From positions 46,179 through 110,178 of the forward strand of contig NZ_WWDL01000015.1 of assembly GCF_009848505.1 (NCBI RefSeq): a stretch of DNA of 64,000 bases, in the 5' to 3' direction. Position numbers and translations under genes: made by a program. Numbering within the stretch: the first letter of the stretch is position 1; each line of letters begins with the position of its first letter. Of this stretch, positions 45,266 to 56,141 are shown piece after piece. The notes below the pieces were generated by a model, which ran no database searches, was not told the DNA's origin, and was given only the letters and a program-made list of their open reading frames with translations. The stretch is from Muricoccus harenae. GTDB taxonomy: Bacteria; Pseudomonadota; Alphaproteobacteria; Acetobacterales; Acetobacteraceae.

Positions 45266-46258
45266 CTAGGCGCGGGGGAAGTCGTAAAGAATGGCCGGAT
45301 TGTCGACCAGTATGCGCTTGCGCGCTGCCTCGTCCGGCACCCATTCCGTCAGCAGGTCGAACAACGCTGCATCGTCGGGCTTCTCCGGCGGCTCGGTCAC
45401 ATGGGGCCAGTCGCTCGCCCAGACGCAGCGTTCCGGCGCGGCGGTCGCATAGCCACGCGCGACGGGGATCGTGTCGGACCAGCGGCCCGCGGGACCGACC
45501 TTCGTGTCCATATAGGCGCCCGACAGCTTCACCCAGGCCTTGTTGCGCTCCAGCAGCCGCCGGACGGCGGCATAGCCTGGATGCTCGACCCCCTTGTCCA
45601 TCGGCACCCGGCCCATGTGGTCGAAGACGATGGGCGAGGCGAGGCGCGAGAGCAGCGCCTCGTTCTCCGCGATCTGGCCGGCCAGCATATGGATCTGAGT
45701 GTGCCAGCCCATCGCCTGCACCCTGGCCGAAAGCGGCTCCAGCATGTCGAGCGTGGTCACGCCCGCCTGGACCAGGTTGAAGCGGATGCCGCGCACCCCT
45801 GCCTCGTGCATGTCGCGCAACTGGGCGTCGGTCACGCTCGTATCCACCACCGCGACCATGCGCGTCCGCTCCGGCCCCAGCTCCCGCATCGCCTGCAGGT
45901 GCAGCCTGTTGTCCGTGCCATAGGTGGAGGGCGTGACCAGCACCGAGCGCTGCGTTCCCAGCCGCCGCGCCAGCGCCTGGTAATCCGCCGGAGAGGCATC
46001 GGGCGGCCGGAGCTGCGTGCGCGGATCGGGCGGGAAGCGCGCGTCATAGACGTGGTGGTGGCAATCCGTCGCCAGGTGCGGTGCGGGCGTGCGCGGCGCC
46101 TCGGTGCCGCTGGAGAACTTCACGGGCCCGGCCACGCCGCGCACCATTCCCGCCGCTCCGGCGGCCTGCGCCGAGGCCGGCCGCGATGCCGGTAGCCCGG
46201 CCGCCATGAGCACTCCCGCGCCGCACAGCGCAGCCCGGCGCGAAAAGAGTTCGTTCAT
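45266..46258 (-). CDS. Exported amidohydrolase (PDC hydrolase/LigI-like)
   Basis: A 330-residue TIM-barrel hydrolase. GGGAGG precedes the ATG at 46258. The N-terminus is a twin-Arg or Sec signal (SRRAALCGAGVLMAAGLPASRPASAQA). The metal/active-site stretch DCHHHVYDARFPPDP opens the mature enzyme; later come VRGIRFNLVQAGV, HTQIHMLAGQI, PIVFDHMGRVPMDKG and WASDWPHVTEPPEKPD. This is the pattern of the LigI/2-pyrone-4,6-dicarboxylate and lactonase group. Export makes hydrolysis of a lactone or sugar lactone in the periplasm likely; the exact substrate is unknown. Confidence 0.85.
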   Translation of the reverse strand: MNELFSRRAALCGAGVLMAAGLPASRPASAQAAGAAGMVRGVAGPVKFSSGTEAPRTPAPHLATDCHHHVYDARFPPDPRTQLRPPDASPADYQALARRLGTQRSVLVTPSTYGTDNRLHLQAMRELGPERTRMVAVVDTSVTDAQLRDMHEAGVRGIRFNLVQAGVTTLDMLEPLSARVQAMGWHTQIHMLAGQIAENEALLSRLASPIVFDHMGRVPMDKGVEHPGYAAVRRLLERNKAWVKLSGAYMDTKVGPAGRWSDTIPVARGYATAAPERCVWASDWPHVTEPPEKPDDAALFDLLTEWVPDEAARKRILVDNPAILYDFPRA

Positions 46259-46352
46259 TTGCATCCTCCCGCCGCGTCAGCTTCCAGCGCCGCTGCGGCA
46301 AGGAAGCATGGCGGCAGCGAGCCGCCCGGTCGAATGACAGCTGCGCGCGCGC

Positions 46353-47486
46353 TCAGGCCGCCACCGCTGCCCGCCCGGCCACCTTCCGCGCGCGCGGCCT
46401 TGGCGCGGCATCTTTCTTGACCTTGAGCCGCGCCAGCAGCGCCAGCACGGCAGCTTCCTCCGGGCGAAGGTCCTCCATCTCCTCGCGCAGCTCCTCCTCT
46501 GCGCGCCCGGCCATCTCCAGCGCCAGCTGGCCGTCCATGTAGCCATCCAGAAGGTCCGGATGGACGTAGCACTTGCGGCAGACAGTGGGCGTGTTCCCCA
46601 GCCGTGCGGCCACGCTCTCGATTGCAGCCCGGATGTTGCGCTTCGCCGCCGCCTGGCTGTCCACGGCCTCGAACTCCCGCAGCGCGAGGGCGGCCATAAC
46701 CGTGCCAGCCCAGGTGCGGAAATCCTTCGCCGTGATGTCGCGCCCTGTGATCCCGCGCAGGTAGTCGTTCACGTCTCCCGAGGTAACGTCATGCGGCGTG
46801 CCATCCTCGTCCACATAGGCGAAGAGCTCCTGTCCCGGCAGGTCCTGGCATTCTCGCACCACCTTCGCCACGCGCCGGTCCTGCACGCCGAGCTTCCAGG
46901 TCTTCCCGCTCTTGCCCTTGAAGGCGAAGCGCATCGTCTCGCCCTTCACGGCCACATGCCGGTTCCGCAGCGTGGTAAGGCCGAAGGAGCCATTCTCCTT
47001 CGCATAGTCGTCGTTGCCGACGCGGATCAGCGTCGTCTCCAGCAGTCGGACGATGGTGGCCAGCACCTTCTCGCGCGGCAGGCCCTTGCGGCGTAGGTCG
47101 GCCGCGACGCGCGCCCGGATCGCGGGTAGCGCCTCGGCAAACTCCGCCATGTGCTCGTATTTCGTGGCATCCCGCGTCTCGCGCCAGCGCGGGTGGTAGC
47201 GGTACTGCTTGCGACCCCGCGCGTCGCGGCCCGTGGCCTGGATGTGCCCGTTGGCATGGGGGCAGATCCAGACATCGGTATAGGCCGGCGGAATGGCCAG
47301 GGAGCGGATGCGCTCCAGCACCGCCTCGTCCTTCACCAATTGCCCGGCAGCGTCGCGATAGACGAAGCCATCGCCCTTCGGCTCGCGGGTGATGCCGGGC
47401 TTCGCGTCGCTGACATAGCGGAGCCCGGCTGCGCGGGCGGCTTCCTTTGGCTCGACGATGGTCTCGGCGCTATCGGTATCGGGCAT
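46353..47486 (-). CDS. DNA topoisomerase IB (poxvirus type)
   Basis: A 377-residue bacterial topoisomerase IB. GGAAGGAA precedes the ATG at 47486. The N-terminal domain has GFVYRDAAGQLVKDEAVLERIRSLAIPPAYTDVWICPHANGHIQATGRDARGRKQYRYHPRW. The catalytic domain has RVGNDDYAKENGSFGLTTLRNRHV, KGKSGK, ITAKDFRTWAGT and the Tyr nucleophile in TVCRKCYVHPDLLDGY. It relaxes supercoils by nicking one strand through a 3'-phosphotyrosine. A Lys/Arg/Pro-rich tail (about residues 350-377) may help DNA binding. These genes are scattered in bacteria and often accessory. Confidence 0.92.
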   Translation of the reverse strand: MPDTDSAETIVEPKEAARAAGLRYVSDAKPGITREPKGDGFVYRDAAGQLVKDEAVLERIRSLAIPPAYTDVWICPHANGHIQATGRDARGRKQYRYHPRWRETRDATKYEHMAEFAEALPAIRARVAADLRRKGLPREKVLATIVRLLETTLIRVGNDDYAKENGSFGLTTLRNRHVAVKGETMRFAFKGKSGKTWKLGVQDRRVAKVVRECQDLPGQELFAYVDEDGTPHDVTSGDVNDYLRGITGRDITAKDFRTWAGTVMAALALREFEAVDSQAAAKRNIRAAIESVAARLGNTPTVCRKCYVHPDLLDGYMDGQLALEMAGRAEEELREEMEDLRPEEAAVLALLARLKVKKDAAPRPRARKVAGRAAVAA

Positions 47487-47592
47487 GGGCAGCGTTCCTT
47501 CCGGCAAAAGGAAGCGATGCCCGGGGATCACGGTTTCAGCGCCACGCCCGCCGGCGCCGCAATCGGCGCCGCCCTGTCCCAGCGGAGGGGTT

Positions 47593-47973
47593 TCAGCCCA
47601 CGCGTCCCCAAGCCCGCTGCCCATTGGGCGCCAGGCAGCCGCAGGCGTCGCCCGCGCTCAGATTCCGGTCCAGCGGGCAGACATAGGCGCCCGCATAGCA
47701 GGTCTGCCCTGGCGGACGCGGCACGGAATAGGCGGGCGGTGGCGGCGCATAGGCCGGAAATGGAGGCGCGTAATAGGCAGGCGGGGGCACCACCGGATAG
47801 CCGTATGCGTAGGGATAGGCCGGGTAGGCGGGATAAGCCGGATAGACCGGCACCCCGATGCCGATTCCGAAGCTTGCCCCACCGTGCGCATCGGCGGGGG
47901 CGGTGAGGATGAGCGGCGACGCCAGCAGCGCCGCCGCCAGGGCAATGCGCCTGGCGACCATCATGCGGACCAT
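47593..47973 (-). CDS. Small secreted Pro/Tyr-rich protein with Cys motif
   Basis: A 126-residue exported protein; the start among three nearby ATG codons (47973, 47964 or further up) is uncertain. A signal peptide (ALAAALLASPLILTAPADA) precedes a Gly/Val patch, then a YPAYPAYPAYPYAYGYP repeat and a Pro-rich PPAYYAPPFPAYAPPPPAY segment. The C-terminus has four Cys in a set pattern, CYAGAYVCPLDRNLSAGDACGCLAPNGQRAWGRV. I recognise this tail as recurrent in Acetobacteraceae and related alphaproteobacteria but know of no function. Surface or periplasmic location is likely. Confidence 0.6.
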   Translation of the reverse strand: MVRMMVARRIALAAALLASPLILTAPADAHGGASFGIGIGVPVYPAYPAYPAYPYAYGYPVVPPPAYYAPPFPAYAPPPPAYSVPRPPGQTCYAGAYVCPLDRNLSAGDACGCLAPNGQRAWGRVG

Positions 47974-48007
47974 ATGGGAAGCGTCCGGCGGCCTTGGAAG
48001 GCTCTGC

Positions 48008-48724
48008 TCAGGCAAGCCATTCACGCATCAGCGTGGTCACCGCCGCGGGCTCCTCCATGCTCGGCAGATGCGCGCAGCCGGGCAGGATATGCAGCACGGC
48101 GCCAGCGATTCCCGCCGCGATCTCCCGCGCCAGTTCCGGCGGTGTAAGCACATCCGCCTCACCCGCGACCACAAGGGTCGGCACGGCGATGCTGGCCAGA
48201 TACGGGCGCGAATCCGGGCGCCCCAGGATTGCCTCCTGCTGCCGCAGGAAGGCATCGCGCCCGACCCGTTCCGCCATGTCCATTACCTCGCCCGCGAGTG
48301 GCCCGGGCAGGTTCCGCTCATGCAGAAGGCGCGGCAGCAGGCGCGGCGTCACCCCCTTGAAGCGCCCGGAGCGCGTCAGCGACATCAGCCCCCGCCGCTG
48401 TTTCGCCTGCTCCGCCGTGTCCTGGCGCGCAGAGGTGTCGAACAGCGCCAGCCGCGTCACGCGGTCACGCGCCTGCCGCATCACCTCGAAGGCCACGTAT
48501 CCGCCCATGGATAGGCCCGCCAGGGCAAAGGGCCCCTCCACCATGGCGATCGCCCGCGCCGCCATGGCCGGCACGCCGGCATCCAGCGTCAGATCCGCCA
48601 CCACCGGCTCAGCAAGGTCGGTGAGCCCTGCCACCTGGTCCCGCCACAGCCGTTCGTCGCAGAGCAGCCCAGGCAGGAGGAGCAGCGGCATCGGTCCGGC
48701 GACGGGAAGCGGGACAGCGGGCAT
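48008..48724 (-). CDS. Alpha/beta hydrolase
   Basis: A 238-residue hydrolase starting MPAVPLPVAGPMPLLLLPGLLCDERLWRDQV. The nucleophile elbow is FALAGLSMGGYVAFEVMRQA (GxSxG), an Asp follows in VAGEADVLTPPELA and the His is in LPGCAHLPSMEEP. The cap region contains RSGRFKGVTPRLLPRLL. It is of general esterase type; no substrate can be assigned. It is the outermost gene of a leftward group, divergent from the DEAD-box helicase across 276 bases. A frame running further upstream exists only because of the GC-rich opposite strand. Confidence 0.82.
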   Translation of the reverse strand: MPAVPLPVAGPMPLLLLPGLLCDERLWRDQVAGLTDLAEPVVADLTLDAGVPAMAARAIAMVEGPFALAGLSMGGYVAFEVMRQARDRVTRLALFDTSARQDTAEQAKQRRGLMSLTRSGRFKGVTPRLLPRLLHERNLPGPLAGEVMDMAERVGRDAFLRQQEAILGRPDSRPYLASIAVPTLVVAGEADVLTPPELAREIAAGIAGAVLHILPGCAHLPSMEEPAAVTTLMREWLA

Positions 48725-48953
48725 GCCTACGTGGTAATGACGCCTCGCAGCCCATGCAACCGCCCGGATTTTTCCGCTCCGGCTTGCATCCGAAGCGTTG
48801 CGGGCGCATATCGCGCGCGAGCGGCTGCGTGTCGCGCTGCTGGGGCATTGGGCTCCGCCGCGCCACGCCGGACCATCGGCCGGGCGCCCTCCGGCACGCC
48901 GCACGGCGCCCGACCAATATCCGGCTTCTTTGAACGACGCAGCCCCGACTTTT

Positions 48954-48984
48954 CGCCGCCCCCGCCGAACCAGGCCGGGCGGCG
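48954..48984 (+). promoter_or_regulatory. Hairpin just upstream of the helicase ribosome site
   Basis: CGCCGCCC at 48954-48961 pairs with GGGCGGCG at 48977-48984 around a 15-base loop; AGGA of the helicase ribosome site follows five bases later. It could hold the ribosome site or respond to the helicase itself. The rest of the 276-base gap (48725-49000) is GC-rich with no gene seen. Confidence 0.4.
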
Positions 48985-49000
48985 GCACAGGAACATACGC

Positions 49001-51130
<2,130 letters not shown>

Positions 51131-51138
51131 CGAAAGCG

Positions 51139-51163
51139 GGGGAAGGGGCTAAACCCCTTCCCC
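51139..51163 (+). terminator. Hairpin after the helicase gene
   Basis: A perfect 10-bp stem GGGGAAGGGG / CCCCTTCCCC with loop CTAAA begins eight bases after the helicase stop. A T-run is lacking. Confidence 0.65.
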
Positions 51164-51231
51164 GACCCGCGCTCCCCTTCTGGGATCAGGCGCCCCTGCT
51201 ATCGCTACCGCTCTCCGAGAGGAACGCAGCC

Positions 51232-52443
51232 ATGAATGTCGTCACCCCGATCGCGCCCAAGCCGGCCGCCAAGATGGGCACCTTCGTGTGGGACGATGCC
51301 CTCCTGCTCGAGGAGCAGCTGACCGAAGACGAGCGCATGATCCGCGACGCGGCGCGGGACTTCTGCCAGTCCAAGCTCATGCCCCGCGTGCTCATGGCGA
51401 ACCGCCACGAGAAGTTTGACCGCGAGATCATGAACGAGTTCGGTGAGATGGGCTTCCTGGGCGCGACGCTGGACAGCCATGGCTGCGCGGGCGTCGGCTA
51501 TGTCTCCTACGGGCTGATCTCGCGTGAGGTCGAGCGGGTGGACAGCGGCTACCGCTCCGCCTTCTCCGTGCAGTCCTCCCTCGTCATGTTCCCGATTTGG
51601 GCCTTCGGCTCCGAGGCGCAGAAGGACAAGTACCTGCCCAAGCTCCGCACCGGCGAGTGGGTGGGCTGCTTCGGCCTGACCGAGCCGGATGCGGGTTCCG
51701 ACCCGAATTCGATGCGGACGCGGGCGAAGAAGGTGGATGGGGGCTATCTCGTCTCTGGCTCCAAGACCTGGATCTCCAACTCGCCGATCGCGGATGTTTT
51801 CGTGGTCTGGGGGAAGGACGACGAGGGCGTGCTGCGCGGCTTCATCCTCGACAAGGGCATGAAGGGCCTCACCGCCCCCAAGATCGAGGGCAAGATGTCC
51901 CTCCGCGCCTCCGTCACCGGCATGATCATGATGGACGAGGTCTTCGTCCCCGAGGAGAACCGGCTGCCCGGCGTGAAGTCCCTGGCCGGCCCCTTCTCCT
52001 GCCTCAACCGCGCCCGCTACGGCATTGCGTGGGGCGCGATGGGCGCCGCTGAGGATTGCTGGCACCGCGCCCGCGAGTACACGATGGGCCGCAAGATGTT
52101 CAACCGCCCGCTGGCCCAGACCCAGCTGGTGCAGAAGAAGCTGGCGGACATGCAGACCGAGATCACCCTCGGCCTACAGGGCGTGCTGCGGCTCGGGCGC
52201 CTGTTCGACGAGCACAAGGCTGCGCCGGAGATGATCTCCATGATGAAGCGGAACAACTGCGGCAAGGCGCTCGATATCGCCCGGGTCTCCCGCGACATGC
52301 ATGGCGGCAATGGGATCGTGGACGAGTACCACGTGATCCGCCACGTCATGAACCTTGAGACGGTGAACACCTATGAGGGCACGCATGACGTGCACGCCCT
52401 CATCCTGGGCCGCGCCCAGACCGGGCTGAACGCCTTCGGCTGA
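51232..52443 (+). CDS. gcdH: Glutaryl-CoA dehydrogenase
   Basis: A 403-residue acyl-CoA dehydrogenase. It is of the glutaryl-CoA type: the start [35 protein letters not shown], then [17 protein letters not shown] with the Arg that binds the substrate carboxylate, [19 protein letters not shown] for FAD and acyl-CoA, and [24 protein letters not shown] with the catalytic Glu. It oxidises and decarboxylates glutaryl-CoA to crotonyl-CoA in lysine and tryptophan breakdown, in the cytoplasm. It is flanked by terminators on both sides, so it is probably monocistronic. Confidence 0.92.
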   Translation: MNVVTPIAPKPAAKMGTFVWDDALLLEEQLTEDERMIRDAARDFCQSKLMPRVLMANRHEKFDREIMNEFGEMGFLGATLDSHGCAGVGYVSYGLISREVERVDSGYRSAFSVQSSLVMFPIWAFGSEAQKDKYLPKLRTGEWVGCFGLTEPDAGSDPNSMRTRAKKVDGGYLVSGSKTWISNSPIADVFVVWGKDDEGVLRGFILDKGMKGLTAPKIEGKMSLRASVTGMIMMDEVFVPEENRLPGVKSLAGPFSCLNRARYGIAWGAMGAAEDCWHRAREYTMGRKMFNRPLAQTQLVQKKLADMQTEITLGLQGVLRLGRLFDEHKAAPEMISMMKRNNCGKALDIARVSRDMHGGNGIVDEYHVIRHVMNLETVNTYEGTHDVHALILGRAQTGLNAFG

Positions 52444-52475
52444 CGCCATCCGGCCTGGGCCGGATCGCATGTTCG

Positions 52476-52506
52476 GGGGCGGTCCTTCGGGGCCGCCCCT
52501 TTCTTA
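52476..52506 (+). terminator. Rho-independent terminator with UUCG loop after gcdH
   Basis: GGGGCGGTCC pairs with GGGCCGCCCC (10 pairs, one G-T) around a TTCG tetraloop and is followed by TTTCTTATTCT. This is the most textbook terminator in the window. Confidence 0.9.
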
Positions 52507-52566
52507 TTCTGGTTCTATCATTGGCGCGGAACACTCTCCGCCCCTCCAGCAGCAAGTGGGGCCGCC

Positions 52567-53844
52567 ATGCGCGTGACCGTTGAAGCCATGGGCGCCGCAG
52601 GCGACGGGATCGGCCGGGATGAGGCGGGCCGCCCCATCTTCATCCCTTTCGCCCTTCCCGGCGAGGTGGTGCAGGCCGAGCCCGGCCCCGCGCGTGGTGA
52701 CGGCCGTGCCGCCGCCCTGATGGCCCTCGAGACCGAGGCGCCGGATCGCGCTCCCCCTCCCTGCCCCCATTTCGGGATTTGCGGCGGCTGCGCCGTCCAG
52801 CATTGGGCGGCGGGCTCCGTTGCCGCCTGGAAGGCCGCCCGCGTGTCCGAGGCCTTGGCCCGTGCCGGCTTCGGCGACATCCCGGTCGCCCCGGCCGTCC
52901 CCAGCCCGCCCAACAGCCGCCGCCGCGCTGATTTCGCGCTGCGTAGCCGACAGGATGGCGTCACGATCGGCTTCCATGCGCGCGGCTCCGCCGAGCCCTT
53001 CGACATGACGATCTGCTTCGTCATCGACCCGCGGATTCTCGCCCTTGTCGCCCCGCTCCGTGCGCTGGCCACCTCCCTTTCGGCCATGCGCCGCGCCGGA
53101 TCGGCCATGGTGAACCTGCTCGATACCGGGCCGGACCTCTGGCTCCGCACAGATGGCGCCCTCACCCCTGCAGACCGGGCGAAGCTCGCGGCCTTCGCGG
53201 CCGCCCATTCCATTCCCCGCATCGCCTGGTCGAAGGAGGGCACGCGGGACGCGCCCGAGATCGCCGCCCAGAACGGCCCTGTGCAGGTGTCCCTTTCGGG
53301 TGCCCCCGTCTCCCCAGCACCCGGCGCCTTTCTCCAGGCCACGCCGCAGGGCGAGGCCGCGATCATCGCCGCCGTGCTGGACGGGCTGCCGAAGCGCATG
53401 CCGGGCAAGCCCCGCATCATCGAGTTGCATGCGGGCCTCGGGACCCTTTCCTTCCCGCTTTCTGGGAGAGGCCGGGTCGAAGCCTATGAAGGGGCGGCGG
53501 AAAGCGCCTCCGCCCTGCAATCCGCCGCCGGGCGCGCGGGCGCGCGCATCAAGGCCACGCGGCGCGACCTGGTGCGTCAGCCGCTCCTGCCGGCCGAGCT
53601 GAAGGGTGTTGCCGCACTGGTGCTTGACCCGCCCTTCACCGGCGCGGCGGAGCAGGTCGCCATCCTCGCGCGCTCCACCATCCCTCGGGTGATCTACGTC
53701 TCCTGCAACCCCACAGCCCTCTCGCGGGACCTCGCCGCCTTCGCCCGCGCCCCGGGCTGGCGGGTGGAGAAGGCGGTGGCAGTAGACCAGTTCCTCTGGT
53801 CCTCGCAGGTGGAAGCCGTCGTCACCCTCTCACGTGGGGCTTGA
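52567..53844 (+). CDS. RNA uridine-5-methyltransferase (RlmD/TrmA family)
   Basis: A 425-residue SAM-dependent RNA methyltransferase. A short TRAM-like N-terminal domain (MRVTVEAMGAAGDGIGRDEAGRPIFIPFALPGE) precedes a Cys cluster CPHFGICGGCAVQHW, fitting the [4Fe-4S] site of RlmD. The catalytic domain has the family's SAM-binding region (IIELHAGLGTLSFPLS) and the nucleophilic Cys with its base in VIYVSCNPTALSRDL. The expected product is m5U in 23S rRNA or tRNA. The QxxxxxN-like FLQATPQGEAAII is slightly altered from FxQ.N...e. It lies 46 bases upstream of the next gene. Confidence 0.88.
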   Translation: MRVTVEAMGAAGDGIGRDEAGRPIFIPFALPGEVVQAEPGPARGDGRAAALMALETEAPDRAPPPCPHFGICGGCAVQHWAAGSVAAWKAARVSEALARAGFGDIPVAPAVPSPPNSRRRADFALRSRQDGVTIGFHARGSAEPFDMTICFVIDPRILALVAPLRALATSLSAMRRAGSAMVNLLDTGPDLWLRTDGALTPADRAKLAAFAAAHSIPRIAWSKEGTRDAPEIAAQNGPVQVSLSGAPVSPAPGAFLQATPQGEAAIIAAVLDGLPKRMPGKPRIIELHAGLGTLSFPLSGRGRVEAYEGAAESASALQSAAGRAGARIKATRRDLVRQPLLPAELKGVAALVLDPPFTGAAEQVAILARSTIPRVIYVSCNPTALSRDLAAFARAPGWRVEKAVAVDQFLWSSQVEAVVTLSRGA

Positions 53845-53896
53845 TCGCCGGCGAAAAGACCAAAATTCTCCTCTCTCTCCGAGAGGAATCGAATCG

Positions 53897-54880
53897 ATGG
53901 ACCGACGCATGCTTCTGGCGACGGGGCTCGCGGCTCCGGCGCTCCTGGCCGGCATGGCAGGCGGGGCGGCGGCCCAGGCGCCGGCGCCGCCTGCTCCACC
54001 AGCCCAGGCCCCCGGCTTCTACCGGTTCCGCGTGGGCCAGCATGTGATGACCATGGTGCATGACGGGCAGGCCATCCGCCCCGATCCCACCCAGGGCTTT
54101 GTGCGCAATGCCACGCCGGAAGAAGTCGCGACCTCCATGCGTGCCCAGGGGCTGGACCCGGCGCGGCTGGTGAATCCTTTCACCATCCCCGTCCTCCGCA
54201 CCGCACGGGGCACGGTGATGTTCGACACCGGCAACGGCCCGCAGACCGCCTCCGACAGCCGCATCGGCCAGTTGCAGGCGAATCTCGCCGCCGCCGCCAT
54301 CGATCCGGCCTCGATCGACATCGTCGCCTTCACCCATTTCCACGGCGACCATATCGGCGGGCTGCTTGACGGCTCGGGCGGCGCCGCCTTCGCGCGCGCC
54401 CGCATCGTTGTGCCGGAGAAGGAGTGGGCCTTCTGGATGGATGAGGGCCAGGCCAGCCGCGCGCCGGAGGCGTTGCGCCCGGCCTTTGCCAATGTGCGCC
54501 GCCGCTTCGCGCCCTATGAGTCGCGGATTGAGCGCATCGCCGACGGTGCCGAGATCCTGCCTGGCCTACGGGCCATGGACACGCCCGGCCACACGCCAGG
54601 GCACACCTCGTTCCATGTCTCGGATGGCGACGCCCAGGCCATGGTCCTTGGCGACCTCACCAGCCGGCCGGAATTCAACCTCACCAACCCCGGCTGGCAC
54701 GTCATCTTCGACATGGACCCGGTGATGGCCGAGGCCACGCGCCGGCGCGTCTTCGACCAGCTGGCGGCAGACCGCATCCGCTGCGTTGCCTACCACTGGC
54801 CCTTCCCGGCCAATGGCATCGTCATGAAGGAAGGAAACGGCTACCGCCTCATCCCGGCGGAATGGTCCAGCGTGGTCTGA
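53897..54880 (+). CDS. Exported MBL-fold metallohydrolase
   Basis: A 327-residue metallo-beta-lactamase-fold enzyme. GAGAGGAA lies about ten bases before ATG 53897, which opens a signal peptide ([26 protein letters not shown]). The zinc ligands are present: AFTHFHGDHIGGL (HxHxDH), DTPGHTPGHTSFH, LGDLTSRP and a final His in YHWPFP. The arrangement is that of the AHL-lactonase-like and related quenching or detoxifying group. Export makes breakdown of an external lactone or ester plausible; the substrate is not shown by sequence. Confidence 0.88.
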   Translation: MDRRMLLATGLAAPALLAGMAGGAAAQAPAPPAPPAQAPGFYRFRVGQHVMTMVHDGQAIRPDPTQGFVRNATPEEVATSMRAQGLDPARLVNPFTIPVLRTARGTVMFDTGNGPQTASDSRIGQLQANLAAAAIDPASIDIVAFTHFHGDHIGGLLDGSGGAAFARARIVVPEKEWAFWMDEGQASRAPEALRPAFANVRRRFAPYESRIERIADGAEILPGLRAMDTPGHTPGHTSFHVSDGDAQAMVLGDLTSRPEFNLTNPGWHVIFDMDPVMAEATRRRVFDQLAADRIRCVAYHWPFPANGIVMKEGNGYRLIPAEWSSVV

Positions 54881-54904
54881 ACCGCCAGCCGCTAGGCCAG
54901 GAGC

Positions 54905-54928
54905 GCGGAGCCCCGCTCGGGGCTCCGC
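54905..54928. terminator. Hairpin between convergent MBL and SUF genes
   Basis: A perfect 10-bp stem GCGGAGCCCC / GGGGCTCCGC with loop GCTC lies between the two stop codons and ends two bases before the sufA stop. It can end transcription of both units. Confidence 0.7.
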
Positions 54929-54929
54929 C

Positions 54930-55298
54930 TCAGATGTGGAAGCTCTCGCCGCAGCCGCAGCGGCCCTTCTCATTCGGATTGGTGAAGGTGAAGCCGGCCG
55001 ACATGGCCTTCTGCTCGTAATCCATCACCGTACCGATCAGGAACAGCGTCGCCTTGCGGTCCACCAGCACGGTGACGCCCTTATCCGTCACCGTCTCGTC
55101 ACCGGGGCCAGCCGCATCCACCCAATTCATCTGGTAGGACATGCCCGAGCAGCCCTTGGTGGAGACAGCGACGCGCAACAGTTTGCCATCCCCCTTCGCA
55201 TAGAGGGCGCGAAGCCGCTCCGCCGCCGTCTCGGACAGCGACATCAGCGGCGGGAGGGCCCGGGGCGGCTTGGGGGCCTGGGTGGTGGTGGTGCTCAT
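54930..55298 (-). CDS. sufA: Fe-S cluster assembly A-type carrier SufA
   Basis: A 122-residue HesB/IscA/SufA protein. GGAAGG lies five bases before the ATG at 55298. The core has LMSLSETAAERLRALYA, RVAVSTKGCSGMSYQMNW (first Cys) and the C-terminal CGCGESF (GRCGCGESFHI) with the two other cluster-holding Cys. It receives [Fe-S] clusters from the SufBCD scaffold and hands them to client enzymes. It is the last gene of the leftward suf operon, followed by the terminator hairpin. Confidence 0.92.
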   Translation of the reverse strand: MSTTTTQAPKPPRALPPLMSLSETAAERLRALYAKGDGKLLRVAVSTKGCSGMSYQMNWVDAAGPGDETVTDKGVTVLVDRKATLFLIGTVMDYEQKAMSAGFTFTNPNEKGRCGCGESFHI

Positions 55299-55321
55299 GG
55301 TGCCTTCCATGTGGCCTTCCA

Positions 55322-55687
55322 TCAGTACACGTTCAACGCCAGCTTGGCGTCCTCGCTCATGCGGGACTGGTCCCAGGGCGGATCCCAGACGATCTCGACC
55401 TTTGCCGAGGTGACGTTCGGCACTCCCTTCACCGCCTCCTCCACCATGCCCGGTAGTTCCTGGGCCGAGGGGCATGAGGGGGTGGTGAGCGTCATGTCGA
55501 TCTTAACCGCGCCGTCATCCTCGATCTCGACAGCATAGATCAAGCCCAGCTCATAGATATCGACCGGGATCTCGGGGTCGTAGACGGTCTTGATGGCGTC
55601 CAACACGGCGACTTCGCTCACCTTGGTGGGCGGGATCGGGCCGTCCGGGGACCAGGCCTCATGCGTCACGCCGGCTTGCTCACTCAC
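55322..55687 (-). CDS. sufT: SUF-associated MIP18/DUF59 protein SufT
   Basis: A 121-residue DUF59 protein. It starts at a GTG overlapping the sufU end, with AAGGAGG seven bases upstream. The motif YDPEIPVDIYELGLIYAVEIEDD, then TTPSCPSAQELPGMVEEAV with the conserved Cys and KVEIVWDPPWDQSRMSEDAKLAL, is diagnostic. SufT helps mature [Fe-S] proteins downstream of the SUF scaffold. A common bacterial layout sets it between sufU and sufA as here. Confidence 0.92.
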   Translation of the reverse strand: MSEQAGVTHEAWSPDGPIPPTKVSEVAVLDAIKTVYDPEIPVDIYELGLIYAVEIEDDGAVKIDMTLTTPSCPSAQELPGMVEEAVKGVPNVTSAKVEIVWDPPWDQSRMSEDAKLALNVY

Positions 55688-56141
55688 TCGAAGCCTCCTT
55701 CCCGCCATCGAGGGCGGTGTTGAGGGTATGCCAGGCCAGCGTCGCGCATTTCACCCGGCTGGGAAACTCATGCACGCCCGAAAGCGCCTGGAGCCGGTCC
55801 ATCTCCTCCTCAAGGGAAGCGCCGCAATCCGGGCAAGTGCCGGTCATCGCGAGCTCGCGAAACCGCGTGGCCAGCTCCCGCGCCTCCCCGGCCGTCTTAC
55901 CCTTGACCGTCTCGGTCATCAGCGAGGCACTGGCCATGGAAATGGCGCAGCCCCGGCCCTGGAAGGCAGCATCGGCAATGCGATCCCCTTCCATGTCCAG
56001 GAACAGCTCCATCCGGTCGCCGCACATCGGGTTGTCGCCGCGCGCATTCAGGTCGGGCGAATCCAGCCGCCGGAAGTTACGGGGCTTCCGCCCATGGTCC
56101 AGGATCACTTCCTGGTAGAGGTCACGCAGATCGTCGAACAT
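55680..56141 (-). CDS. sufU: Fe-S cluster assembly scaffold/sulfur acceptor SufU
   Basis: A 153-residue NifU-N/IscU-type protein. The three conserved Cys are visible in NPMCGD, GRGCAIS and RVKCATLAWHTL, with the Asp of the first motif. The insertion between the second and third Cys (TGTCPDCGASLEEEMDRLQAL) is typical of SufU rather than IscU; the two added Cys here are less usual. It takes sulfur from SufS or serves as zinc-bound acceptor. Its ATG abuts the sufS stop. Confidence 0.9.
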   Translation of the reverse strand: MFDDLRDLYQEVILDHGRKPRNFRRLDSPDLNARGDNPMCGDRMELFLDMEGDRIADAAFQGRGCAISMASASLMTETVKGKTAGEARELATRFRELAMTGTCPDCGASLEEEMDRLQALSGVHEFPSRVKCATLAWHTLNTALDGGKEASSE

